Source of the DNA: Hypoxylon rubiginosum
Taxonomy: Eukaryota; Ascomycota; Sordariomycetes; Xylariales; Hypoxylaceae
DNA: 64,000 nucleotides
Assembly: GCA_902806565.1 (NCBI GenBank)
Contig: CADCXA010000056.1
Location: forward strand, 868,001 to 932,000
Direction of reading: 5' to 3'
In this document: positions 1 to 12,930 of the stretch, piece after piece
Numbering within the stretch: the stretch's first letter is position 1
How the letters are laid out: each line of letters opens with the position of its first letter
Translations under genes and position numbers: made by a program
Notes under the pieces: model-generated
The model's input: only the letters and a program-made list of their open reading frames with translations
The model's database searches: none
Told to the model about the DNA's origin: nothing

Positions 1-3000
1 ACAATATGTGGAATATGCCTATACGACAATAGTATTATATGTAGAATGTAGAATATACAATACGATACAATGCAATATAAGTAGACCCACCAACCTTTAC
101 GCGTGCGGCGTGTCTATGCCGAAAGGGTACGGGTACACATTGTCAAAGGAACTGGAATGCGTACCAGATGAGACAGAAATTAATCATCTTTTATTTCAAT
201 TTTGCCGAGGTTTTCAAATGGACAAGATGAAGTCGATAGATGAGAAGAAGAGACTTGAACATCTAGACTTGAACATCTGGACTTGAACATCCGAACTTGG
301 ACATCATGAGATTCCTCCCTGAACAGTATAATAAATGCATAAGCAGGATTGCCTACATTTTGCATATGATATGTGACAATGTGAGGCAGGTCAGTAGTAG
401 TAGTACTACATGTACGTGTACCCAAGGTCCTTGTACATGAGAAGCCCCTAGGTAAGGTACCGGGTAACAAAGACAGGACCCAATAGGAATCGAATGGACT
501 AGAAGCCACAAAATACACAAAAAAAGCCAACTTGGAAAGCCGAAGGCGGTCGAGGGCAAAAAGTTGTACATATGTATGTACTGTAGAGTAGGGAGCCATC
601 AGTCACCGCCTTCGTGGGTATGGGTACCCAAGTCAAATAATAATAAAAATCCCTTTTCTGAATGCAACCTTGCTGCCACGCTTGCCTCCTTCGTCTTCAT
701 GCTTCATGCTTCATGCCTCGTCCCTCGTCCCTCGTCACTCGATGCCGTGCTACAACATTCCCTTGAATCCCTTTTAACCCTTCTGCCCTTCCAACCCTTC
801 CCATCGACTCTTCCCCAGGGTTTATGCCGCTCGGGCATGGGCATCTCCTGGTGGCGTGTGGGCCCCCCACCTTTTGCCCAGATGAGAGATGGGAGATGGG
901 TGGATGAGCGAGTGTTTGTTCTTGGCGGAATCAAGTTCCCACACACAGGCAGACAGCCATATCCTTTGATCCTTACATACATAGTAGATATTGTATTGTT
1001 TACAAGCCTAACATGTTTTGGTCGATATTCTCTTCTTTCAACTATATCCATATGCTCACTCTAATCATGAAATGTATCAAGCAATATCACGGCCATGTCA
1101 CGGCCTTCGTATCTTCCCTCACTTAACCCCCTGAAGATCTCTTCAAAATCTTGTGTCATCTATTACAAGACTCCCTCTGTTTATATGACCGCGTATGAAT
1201 TTTGCCATCCATCAACGTGTTGATATCACGAGCTGGTTTTCTCTTTTGTTTTTTTTTTCCGGATTTCAAACCATGGTTCTTATTTCAGCCCTCCCCAATG
1301 GGGTGTCTAGCCGCCCGGCTTCCGTTTCCGAGTATCCTAATAAACCACATTTGCGGCTTACCTATCGCGTCCTGCCTGGAAAGATGGTCGACGTAATTAA
1401 AAGGAGGCGATCCTCTCTCACAACAGCAATCCTTCTAGAGAAGGTTCAGGGATGGTAACGAATAACGCGACTTTGAAACATACTTGAGCTCGAGGTATCC
1501 GTCAAGCATAAGCACAGGTAAACAAATCATCGCAGACCCGATTCTTCAAGCTCGTCGAATGCGCTCGTTAAATCTGAGAGTTGCTAAGGTGCCTTATTCA
1601 TATAAAATCAATCAGCTCGGACAGCATGTGTCAAGGTCATGTAACGATTCACATTTTCCAAGGAATAAATAAAAGACTGTAGACGCACGCACCCCTGAAT
1701 ATACCTACCAGGTATAGGGTAAGGATGCTATTGATCCATTCATCTCAGCCTCCCCCATCTGATTGCAGCAAGTCGAGTTAATATTAGCAACATAGCTGCT
1801 ATAATTAGGTCCCATAGGTAGTCCAACCACGTGTAGGAAACCACTTAACCCGCGATGACCTGAGAGGACACATAGCCAGGCACCTAGGCAGCCCCGAGTC
1901 ATACCTATCACGTAACACAGAGATTCGCCATCACCAACAAGACAAGACAAATCCACGTGCCCTCTTACCTATTAGATTGACCCGCTAATACCAAGCCCCC
2001 TAATATTCAAGCGCGAATTCGGGTAGCCTTATATCTGAGCACCTCGGACTGAAGACGTTCTCGAACGGGAAAGGAACCGGAAGAAACGACATTCGCGGAC
2101 CGTGCCGGGCCCCATGGAGAAAAGATGGGAAAGCCGATCATTCGCCTAGTGAGACGACTAGTTATCGTAGCCTCCAAGTTACGCTTCAACTCGACACTAC
2201 AATAAGAAGCAAGAGTTACCGTAATGTGCTCGTTAGGTATTCGATCTACGTTACCACGAACCACGCAGCCACCAATATAGAACCTGCCCATATTTGCTAT
2301 ACATCTAGCTAGATGATTATCTACCCGCTCGTGTACTACTCTCCTTACAGCTATAGGATCAACCCCCTTTCCACGAGAATACCCTTAAGCTTCGCGCTCG
2401 ACGAACCATTCGAACACGGTCTTAACATTTCCGTCGGCTCTTTACTAAGGGCATATTAACCCATCATGTAGACAAAGATAAGTAGGGCAATAGCAGGGCA
2501 ACTGAACACCTCTAAAGTATTCCCTCGCTGCGCGATATCTACCAGGGCTCTAACCTTTCAGCATTTGACCCCTTAGATGGGAGCTAGCGATGCTGGTCCC
2601 GATGGGGAGCTAGGTCCAGAGAACAAAGGGTCTCAGTGTTAGGTATGTATACCGGTAGCCTTTTACAGCTGGGTCGCAACAACGTCGCCGTTTCCGCTCC
2701 TTTTAGTTCTACGTCGTAACACCCATGAGAACATCGACAAGCTTCGTGGCCGACGAACCATTCGAACATAACCCTATCGCTTCCTCTAGCTCTTTACTAA
2801 GGTCATACTGTAGGCAACGATGGTGATATATTTAATGCCGAGTTACGCTTGCCTTGGGGCATGCGGCGAGAGAGAGGCTATACGGCTATCTTAGAGCTGA
2901 GGATGATATACGCTTATAGGGCGTACGTCGGTTCTGGGAAGCCAGATCAACGGTCACTCCGATCCTTCTCAACTTTGTGCGTGCTACATCGCGTATGAGA

Positions 3001-6000
3001 TACCTTCACGCCGTGTCCTATTCATACCGAATGGCACACATAGTACCAAGTGCTTTTTTCTTCCCTCCGAGCAAAGTACTAGACAGCCCCCCTAAGGTCT
3101 GCTTAGTTGTAAGGAATATGTTTGCTCCGGTCGAGGTTTTTACGCCTCCATATTGGAAAGAGACGTGGCTCGAATCGCTCAGCTCTAGACGACGAGACAA
3201 TTCGTAAGAGTCATTAATTGATAGAACAGTAGTAAGATGATGGATTACCCTTGAAGCGATCCTTCACTATGTGGTGTCAAGGATTACATATTCCTGTCGC
3301 GAATAGCATGAGACCCATTACCCCCTATTCTACCCTCACCTATATACATATACGCAGTTTAGTCACTTTCATAATGCGCCTCAGAGCTGTCACCAAACTT
3401 TACCACATGTACATAAGTACCTACCTACCGGTATATTAGGTACCTAAAGTATATGGTGTAAGGGTATGTATAAAGACACAGACTTCAACTCCTACCGTCT
3501 CACGCGAGTCAAAACGAGGTGATGCTGGACCATAGGAGAAAGTGCACTCTGCTACCGTCAGGTTTGCCACCCGGGTATGACCATAGGTTTGTCTGTTAGT
3601 TATATAGGAGAGGAGTATGAAAGGAAATAGGCTTCTTTGTTCCTGCCAGGGGGTAGGCCTCTTTGTTATCGTCTTTGGTATGTACCTATCCGTTAAGTCC
3701 CCTGATCGCTTGGTTGGCATTGTAGCAGCTACCTGGTATTGCCAATGATAAGAAAAGAATAGTAGCTAGAGAATACACGCGAAGCGGACTCGCCAGGAGA
3801 GAAGCCTAGAATTCCAGACGCGAAGATCTGGGATCTTAGTCTCCGTCGTTCAACATCCTACGACGCACAACTTCGAAATGCCTGGGCCGCTCCGCTAGAA
3901 ACGTAGATGGTGGCCGGGGCAAATGGAGCTTCCTGTCTACCTACTTAAGCACCTAGGTATATCCTAAAAATCCCAAGCTGGGTCACCAGTCCCATCCACG
4001 TACTACTAGGTGTCCGGGTGGTCACCGAAGAGTTTCAAGCCAGGCTGGAGCCTACCTCCTAGATGGCAAGTCAGCATATGTGAACGAAAACAAGGGAACA
4101 ATCTACCTAGTCCTAGAGCTTATTCTGGCCCTTGAGTTAATACCGGCAGCGGTGCCGACGCGTCCCGCTCGAGGCCCAAATCCAAACCCGACGGCACGAG
4201 AAATTCCATGAATTCCTCACCTTCATCTCATCCTTTTTCCTCGCAGCCTCGCCGTCAGCCACTTAGATCGTGCCTAACGATCGATTGCCGGAGGGGAAGC
4301 AGTCCCCGGTGGATATACAAGTCCAACCGTTGGACCGCACGCCTCGCCTGAACTTGCCTATCCTCCCTTATATACAGCCAAAAGAAAAAAAGAAAAAAGA
4401 GAGGGAGAGGGAACGACTATCAAATGTAAAGACCTTTAAAAGAAAACACGTAGGCAGTAGGCAGTAGAGAAAACACGGCTAGTGAGTGACCTGGGGTAAT
4501 CTTGACTGCTGCATCACAAGTATCAAGCTCCACAATATCGACCATCGAAAACAGGAAAGAAGCGACAGAAGAGTGTCACGACCTTAGCATTTACCACCTG
4601 AGTAGGACTGCGGACCTGTTGGTCACCCTCAGGGCCTAGATAGGAGTCGCGAGATCCGCATGGCCCGAATAGGGGCTACGGGCTTATTGGGTATGAAGGA
4701 AGGGATGAGCTTGGGAGCTAGGCCTCTTGGCGTATAGGTCCCTTTGTCCTGACATTCTATGGACTTAGTAGTCCTTTAGGTTCATAGCTCTTCGTGCAAC
4801 AACATGGTTGTTTCCTTATCGCATGGTTGGCTTCGCGACAGAGAGAGTGGACCGGGTATAGACCAGATACCTATCCCAGCTAGCTAAACATAATCAAATA
4901 ATACACACCTCCTCACCAAGGATACACATACTTGGGGGTTGATTAGCAATAGAGGTAGATAGATAGATAGACCGAGCCCTAATTAGGTGCCAGGTAGGTA
5001 CAGTAGCAGCTTTTACCTGACTTACGGCTAGGTCTACCTACCTACCTAACCTATATGCCGTGCTGCTATATTATATTATATATCCCCCCATGCTACGTGA
5101 TGTGCCGACAAGCAACACATGCAGTAGACGACACCCTCTAAACCGGACACGGTTATAAGCGCAGGCCGCCTTTTTCGTTTTTCCCCGTCCGAGCCCATCT
5201 GTGACCGGACAAAGATAAAAGATTCAAATGCCTCACATCACATATCACAGTATCACAAACTTACGTCTTCATATCACCAGTATAATATAGTCTAGCTAGA
5301 TAAGCGGTTGGTACCTGATGGATTACCTGATAGACGGCCAACCGCTTAGGTTAGATAGCCTTGGTACTCCTCCCAGATGTTCGTTCCAATAAGGAGAAAA
5401 TGTCACCGATATGAAATCACAGCCATCACAGTAGTAGCAGTGGAATGAAACAAGACGAAACGAAACGAAGCCAGGTCCGGGGCAATAGACAAGAACGAAA
5501 AGCACAGGCGAGCCAAGTGATGGGAGCAAAGGGACATCCACATACATTGATCATAATCAAAGTATCTTCCGATTACCAGCATCATCATCATCCATCCATC
5601 CATCTATCCATCCACCAAGATGCCATAGCACACACACATACACACCGCACACACCTCCCCGTCCCTCCTCTCCCCTTTTTCCTTCTTTTCCCTTTAACAT
5701 CCCTGACATACCAAGCCACTAACCCACACAAGTCCCTTAAGGCCCCTTGTCCATGTCCATGTTCCATGTCCCATGTCTCTTAAGTTATATCCATGTGCCT
5801 AGTCACACAAGCCCAACGTAAACCCAACCAGCGCCCAACCCAAACAGAGGTACGTCCGGCCGAAAAAGAACACCCGCGCACGTACACAGATCTGGAAAAA
5901 AAAACGGGGGGGGGGGAAAAGAAACAGAAAGGAGAAAGAAAAAAATAGACCACAAAGATCAGCAATGCCATCAACTGAGAGCAGGCGCTCCGCCAATCAA

Positions 6001-8061
6001 ATCCACAACCTCTCCAGCCAAACCAGGCGGTGTACTGCTCCTCTGCGTCCGGGCACCGGCACACTCAACACACATATGCAACAACACGACACACGCACAC
6101 ACACGACCGCGCCCAGTCCCGACAGACAACTCCCAACATCCCCACACAAGCAAGAACTATTCCGGTACGGTAAAGCTCCCCATCCCATCCGGTACGTTGG
6201 AGCGAAGAGAGTCAAGTCCTGGAGTCCGGGCAGGTAGGTAGACAGCCATAATGGGAAGAACATCAAAGCACGGGGAGAACAGGAGGCAGAAATCAAAACG
6301 CGCGGGAAGGCAAACTGCCTGTTACTGACTGTTGGGAATATCATGGTCCGAAATAGGGCGTAGGTAATCCGCAAGCACAATGTCCGTGGAATGTCCATTC
6401 AAGGTATAAGAGTCCTTTTCCATCCAGGTATCCTAGAGTTGTTGAAATGTAGTCCAGCAGCAGTAGTAGTAAGATAATATCAGATCGGTGAAAATAGTCC
6501 TTTTGGCTTTGTTAAAATCCATGGGATTTTCCTCAACTCTGGATAGAGCATGCTAGACACCCGAGTGCCGACAAAAGCGCCAACGAGAATAATGCAGAAG
6601 TGAAACCAATGGGTTGGCCTGTACTGTCATAACCAGGCTGTGGGAGTCTCTGAGGATGCTTCCATAATTCCACGGTAATCCTTGCGGGAAAGTAGACTGA
6701 ATTCCATGGACTGTGGGTATCGGTTGGATCCCAGTGTCGCGAGCACTCACCACACCAAGATTCCTAGGGTGGTGGGCATCAAGACATTGTTTCAACCGAG
6801 CCATGTTTGGTGAGAGCATATCACAAGCAAGACGGGGGGACACGTGGGTGTTCCTGTAATGCGGCTTAGGGATGGAGATCTTACCGATATGTCAAGCTAG
6901 CTTGTGTTTCTAGCGATTATCTTTTTGCACTCAGCCGTGTTCAGACTGGTGAGAAATCCATGGCAGGCGTGCCAATTGTCCATTGGTAAAAGTGAGCCTC
7001 AAAAAGACCATCCTTGGGAAATGATGTTGCGTCCGGTAAATTGCAATCCGGAAGGTATACTGGCGAAATATTCCATGGTCAATCCATCCGATGAGTTCCT
7101 CAATGGGCATCCCCTGGTATAGTCCTTTGGCAGTGATCCTGGGAGCTGATATCCTTGGTATCCCTTTCCGGTAGAGTGTAGCCTGTAAATCAGTAGTACA
7201 TGCACGGAAAAGAAAAGAAAAAAAAGATCCGTGAGGAAATACCAGGCATGAGTATTGAAGATCTTGGAAGACAATCCTTCGCAGGAGTGGTTGGCATATA
7301 TATACAATCCGTCCAGTGCTCACCTTGCTGTCCGGATCTCGAGCCCTATCTATTAGTAAATGATCATTTCCAGCATCTCACCATAATGCATATCCGCAAA
7401 CTGGCCATAGGGAATTCGCAAACCCCGGGGTCTTTGTGTGTAATAATAAACGTAGTAGCCTCTTCCTTTGGCTGGATCCGGACAGCAAGTTGGCAGGAGC
7501 CGATCCGTAGATAAACATACTAACCAAATATTAAAAGAAAAAAGAGAACTTCTTTTCCCCGCCGGCTAGAAAGCCTGGTATAAAAAAAGGCGCGGCAGAA
7601 GCCAACTCCGTACAGTGGCATAGCAGAAAACAAATGGTCGTCGTCAGTCGATAGGAGCCCACCCATATGCAAGTCGTAAAAAAAAGTCCCCGTCATAGAT
7701 GCGCCGTATCCATTCTGGCCCAAATTAAGATCATGTGCGGAAAAAAAAGAGAATATGTTGGTAAAAAGTCCGTCCTGGAAATAAGAATGGCGGTGAATGT
7801 GTGTGTGAAATCCAGGTCTCTCATAGAGGTTCGGGTAACATTATTTCATAAGTCGCAAACTTGCAACTGTGCAAGACACTTGGTGCCTGTAAAATGCAAA
7901 TCCCGGTCTATCCATTTGCATGGCAAAATCCCGGAAGAAGTCCACGAATTGCGGTTGACTGGACTCCAAAATCCCGGAAATCTCGGCAACGAAACAATTA
8001 CTCATAACGTAAAACAGGCAGGACGGAAGTCCGCGGTAGCACACACTCCGGTGGCAATAGA
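1..8061. other. Gene-free left flank, 8 kb
   Basis: I see no supportable gene here. Open frames are short, overlap on both strands, and match no family I know. Pyrimidine-rich and A-rich runs are common (for example 5881-5945). Two similar blocks at about 2371-2460 and 2726-2815 are listed separately. Motifs of the TACCTAGGTA type occur near 3430-3450 and 3951-3959. The stretch could hold non-coding transcripts, which cannot be judged from sequence alone. Confidence 0.6.
2371..2815 (-). pseudogene. Two diverged copies of an unknown coding-like block
   Basis: The blocks at about 2371-2460 and 2726-2815 share scattered identity, including a common 18-base core ending in CCATTCGAAC and a shared 3' stretch reading CTCTTTACTAAGG. 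On the minus strand both can be read as FEWFV followed by two variable residues and EA. The copy nearer 2400 runs into a stop immediately after, whereas the other stays open for about 60 codons. This looks like an old local duplication of a coding segment that has since decayed. I do not recognise the family, so calling it a pseudogene is inference. Confidence 0.3.
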
Positions 8062-9399
8062 TTATCGACCTGAGCGGTGAGGCCTGTGAGATTGCCTGGA
8101 ATCGGCATGGCTGCGGTCGACGCTGTCCCTTTCACTGCGATGCCGGGCTGACGGTACACTGCTTTGAATTTGAGCATTCGGTGTAGTCGGGTTGTTTCGC
8201 GAAGGAGGGGCAGGGGCTGTCTCATACTGTTCTTGTGAGCCGTAGGACGTCGGGCCTGCTGGAGACGCTAAATAATCAGAACGAGGTATTGGAAGGAGGC
8301 AAATCAAGAACCTGTGGTGTACGCACCGCGACCATAGAACGGATCCGCCGGCTGTACGGCTTGCGTGGCATAGACCGGAGCCTGGGACGGCGGACCTGAC
8401 GAAAAGTAACCGCTACCACCTCCCGAAGAGGGGTAACCCTGGGGTGCCGGCGCTCCTGAGGTAGCGTAAGTAGTCCTGCTAGCTGGCATTGTGGTAATAG
8501 GCGCCCTCTCCCTTGGATCTCTTGCACCTGCGTACGGGTCATTGTACATGGGCTGGGGGTTTGTCGCAACCCTCGAATCTGCTCCAACCAGCTGATAAGG
8601 AGGGTCCTGGCCGGGTTGGCTAAATCCTGACGCGGACATGGGGGGATAATTCACGCCTCCGGAGGGGTTTTGGAATTGCGACTGCGTAGTATACCCTTGT
8701 TGGGTGCTATACCCACCCTGAGGATATTGAGCTGCGTAGGAGCCAGCGGCTCCCGTATACCCCTGGGAACCTGTGCCTGGATATCTAGGGGTGGCATCAC
8801 CATACGGATCCCGGTTGGGGTCCGCCGACGGGAAACCACTCTCCGTCGGTCCGTAATACTGCCTGGATTGGTGCGTATCCGAATTGCGATATTGGACTAT
8901 AGGGGAGTTAGAGAGTCTGACAAATACGCCGTTCGAGTCTCTCGAGGCAATAGTACCTCCGGCGGCGTTGTTACGGCTCGCCGATTGCTGCCGCCTTTCT
9001 TGATCCCACCGCGCCGAGTCTGCCTTCAGATCTTCTATCATTGCCTGTGTAGTGGGAAGCGCGGTTAGCGATTGCGACTTCGGTGTCGCGTAGGTGGAGG
9101 GAGGAACTCACTGTCGTTAGATTCCGGTAGGCGTTGATGTAGTAGCCCTGAATTACTTGGCCGCTCTGAGGGTTCTGCAACACACAGAAATGTCAGCGTT
9201 GGCTTGCAAAGCGGTTCAAATAGAGGGGTCATCGTACCTCATATGTGCCAGGCCGAACGAGAGCATCGTTTCCAAGGTAGCGACAAATGTCAGCTGTGAT
9301 CACCTCGCGGTCGATACCGTCTCTTGGTACGAAGTACTCATTCTGCCGATTTTGCGGGGGTAGAGTACTAGTGCTCGACGGTGCCGGTCGTCTAGACAT
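8062..9399 (-). CDS. rfeG: RfeG-like transcription factor
   Basis: A 382-residue protein from four exons: 9399-9238, 9174-9112, 9044-8327 and 8267-8062. The introns are 63, 67 and 59 bp, and all junctions close in phase. The conserved part is the first ~95 residues. It contains EYFVPRDGIDREVI, ADICRYLGNDALVRPGTYE, GYYINAYRNLTT and then MIEDLKADSARWDQERR, which is the head I associate with fungal proteins annotated as RfeG. The rest is low-complexity, rich in Gly, Gln, Pro, Tyr and Ser, and ends in an Arg/His/Ser-rich tail encoded by the last exon. The tail exon follows a good intron (GTGCGT donor, CTGAT branch, TAG acceptor). Without that splice the protein would stop at 8304. The name rests on memory of the family. 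A role in transcription is family knowledge and not visible in the sequence. Confidence 0.82.
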
Positions 9400-12300
9400 T
9401 GTTCCGGATAATAGAGGAATGAAAAACCGTCGAAGAAATTAGGGTTGACGAAGAGGAAGGAAGAAAGAGTTCGACGGTATGAGGACAACAAACGTAGTTG
9501 AAAAGGACAGGAAGAACGGAACGGTCGAAGAGGAAGGATAGTAGAGAAGGAGGAGAGTGGGCAGGTGGGTGGTGGATGGTGGGTGGTGGGGAGGAGAAAA
9601 GGGCGACAGACGCCTTCGACCTTTTGGTGGGTCAAGGATATGGACCCGCGGCAGAAAAAAGGTCCTACTGCAGCGCAAAAAGGAGGGGCCCTATTTAGGG
9701 GGAAGTGACAAGGCACAATAGCGAATGGCGAATGGCGACCACCAACTTGGGGCCCGGACAGGGATGGTGGCGTGGCGTAACAGTCCAATCCTTAACGGGG
9801 TGGCGATGGTTGACGGTTGACCTACAGGGCTTTTGCAGGCTTTTTGCAGGCTATTGCAGGCAAGCAGGCAGGCAGGGTCGCAAACAGCTTTTGGTTCCTT
9901 TTTTAAAAGATGGATATGGATATTATCCTTGGAAATATGGAAATAATACCGTGTACTGATATGCTTGTACTCGTGCTTGTGCCTGTACTTGAGCTTGGCG
10001 CTGGTACGCTTAGAAGGGCCAGACTGCCAGATTCTGCGAATCCTTGGGACGGTACGTATACGTAGTAGGATGGTCTAGGATGGTCCAAGATGGAGGGAGA
10101 GATGTGAGAAAAGAGAGAAAAGAGAGAGAGAGGAAGATAAGCCGCCGTAGTTATTAGGAGGCGAGCGAATAGCTGTCAGCTGAGAGACTTGAGAGAGACT
10201 CAGAGTCACCTCTCTTTTTCCGGACTGGCAGCAGGAAAGCCAATCGATGGAGTTGGTTGGTGTTCGTCTATGGACACAGTGGATCAGTGTCACTGTGCCG
10301 GACTGGGCGCGTGGGAGAGTCTGGTTGGCCGGAGGGGGGTAGAGCCTTATGTGAGGGCAATAATAAAGGGTAATAAGTGAAGAAAATTTAGTGAAATAAT
10401 AATAATAATATAAGAGTCAGAAAGCAATAAACAAGGTGATTCCTTTCTGTGTCACAGAAGGGCAAAGCCAGCTTTAGGGTAGCACTCAAGGGTAGTGTAG
10501 TGCAGAAGCTTACGAGCCCACTGTCACTGGTGTTCGCGAACAAATGCAGGCGAGCTGGTTGACAAGACTCACCCCGGGCTGCGAGTTGATGGAAACGGAT
10601 GCGATGATAGCGAACCCCCGGTGGATGAGTGACGCGCAGCGACGGGGTCCAACAAGCTGGGAATGATATGTCCGTTGCAGCAAAAGTAGGGAGGAGGGGT
10701 TAGGGGTTGTGGACATCGAGACAAAGAGTCGCTATCTGTTTCTGCTGCTTAACCCCCAAGTGCCTGGGTTCCAATCGAATTCTAGACTACCGGGGTCGAT
10801 CCAGACAAGACTGTGGACTGTGGACTGTGGCTGATATAGATACCTAGACAGGTACCTAGTAGAGGATTGACAGGATTGACAGGGAGCCTCTTAAGATTTC
10901 CGAAAGTGGGAGGGATGGATGGCTGGTGCTGTCCGTATGTCTCGCATCAAGCAAGAGGTAACAAACACATGCGCTGAAAATATTTTCTCTCTGGATGCAA
11001 CTCTTCGCGGTGATCGGTCAATCCGTCCGTACATATAACGCAGGATATCTCCCCAAAGTCGCAGCTGAACTGAACTGAACGCTGACCGAACAATAAAAAC
11101 TCCTTGCTAGGATCGAGGTGTTTTCTTCGAGGGAGCTAACCGAAGAGGAGAGAGAAGAGACCTGTGGTTGCAGTCTTGACTACTTAAAGCCGTCGGTGGA
11201 GCAAAATTTATTTTTTGGGATTATTTCGTCGGTGGCCTTTTCTGGGTTGGGCTGGGCTTTTCACTCATGAGAAATCGAGGACTTCCTCTGATGCCGGCTT
11301 TCGTCTAGTTTTGGGAATCCGCCAAAAAGGAAGACCAAGAGCTTTTCTTAGAAATCTTCGACGACCCAGGGAACGCGGCCTCTACACTTCCTATTATACA
11401 CAAAACACGACGTCTCTCCTGACATCTGGCATCTAGCATCTAGCATAATTCTCCCCCTATCTCACAAACCCACTCGAGCGGCGTTGTGTCCGCCTTGCCT
11501 TGCGCCATGCCATCCCTTTGTGGCTCGGATTGATACCCTACCGATCAGACATTCCCAAATGAATGAGAAAAAAAAGAGGGTACGGTGCTATGTAGGAGAA
11601 TGATTTTTGCTTTGGATGGGAATTATCATCGTGTCTTTTGACTGGGTCGGCACCGTCGTTGTTGGACGGGACGTAATCAAGAGCAGCTTCAAGCTCAGTG
11701 GCTAGATACGTGAAGATGGGTCCCGCCACTTACAGCATGGTCTCATTCTCATTCCGCTTGAAGCGATTAGGCATTTGACCATGGACCATGGTGGGTGATG
11801 GGTGATGGGCAAAAAGACGTGGCACTGTGGGCAAAGCGAGAAAAGCAGGCTGGCAAAAGAAAAAAGATGGAAATGCCTGTTCTCGCCGTCCGTTGGGTAT
11901 CAATGCACCATCCTAAATGCACCCGAGCCTAAAAAGTAGCGGCGGTACGTCGTGGGTGCCTAAGGGTCCGGGCTGGCCAATCATCGACTCCGGCGGATCC
12001 CTCTTGTGACATGAATGGCTATGTCCTGTACCTCTTTGGTGAGATGAAGAAGACAGGTAAGCCCTTCGACTTGTTAGGTCGCCTTGCGACATCATTCGCT
12101 TCATATCAGAACAACTCTCCCTAATCCAGCGTACCTGTCAAACTGCAGAGCGGGAGGCGGCATATAATCCCATCTCTCGTTTCTCGTCCCACTCCCACAG
12201 CGAATATCTACTGCCTTTTTCCGCGGCCCTGTCGTGCGCCTCTTGTCCTCAGAGCCTCTGAAGTTTCTACTGACATGATAAGAAGTCATGTTATGCTGCA

Positions 12301-12930
12301 TGTGATTCCTGTGGCCGCCGGTAGGTGCCGTAGCCTTCTTCGAAGCCCGACACACGTCCCGCCGAATCCGGCCGACGAATGTACGCATCTCCCGGACTAC
12401 ACGTTGGAAGGTTGGGCGATTCCGAACAAGCCAGCCATCGTCATGTCAGTACTAGTCCCGCCATCAACTTACTAGGGTAAGCTCGCACCGCCGATATGCC
12501 ATCATAGCTGTTGTTGTTTGTATGTACCTTAGGTGAGTGGGTCGCGCAGACCGACATTTCTGTTGGACCAAGACACACCTCAGCTCCGTGCCGAGTGTAC
12601 GAACACGTCTTCTAGTTCCTCAGACATATAACGTCGGCATAAGTCATCAGCGCCCAAGGGAGGATCCCAAGGCGGTTTCGGCTCATATCACCGAAGCTCG
12701 AGATGGGGCAATGCATTGGTCTATTGGGGGGCAGACCTGCTGTTTCGAGATGTGCACTCCGTATAAGCGAACGGGTTCCCTCGTTGGTTTGTCATAGATA
12801 GATGAACATGGAAAAAGAGAAATAAGAATTAAGGCACGCTTCATCTGGACGAATGGATGAGATAGATGGGGGTTGACCGGGGCACATGTAGCGTTCGCTT
12901 CGAGTCGAATGGCATGCCAGATACTGGGTT
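9400..12930. other. Intergenic, 3.5 kb
   Basis: No supportable gene. The first ~300 bases read as a pyrimidine-rich promoter or leader for rfeG on the minus strand (about 9430-9700). The rest contains short open frames with no family resemblance, AATAAT-type runs near 10395-10410, and repeats of ACTGTGG near 10810-10830. Confidence 0.6.
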
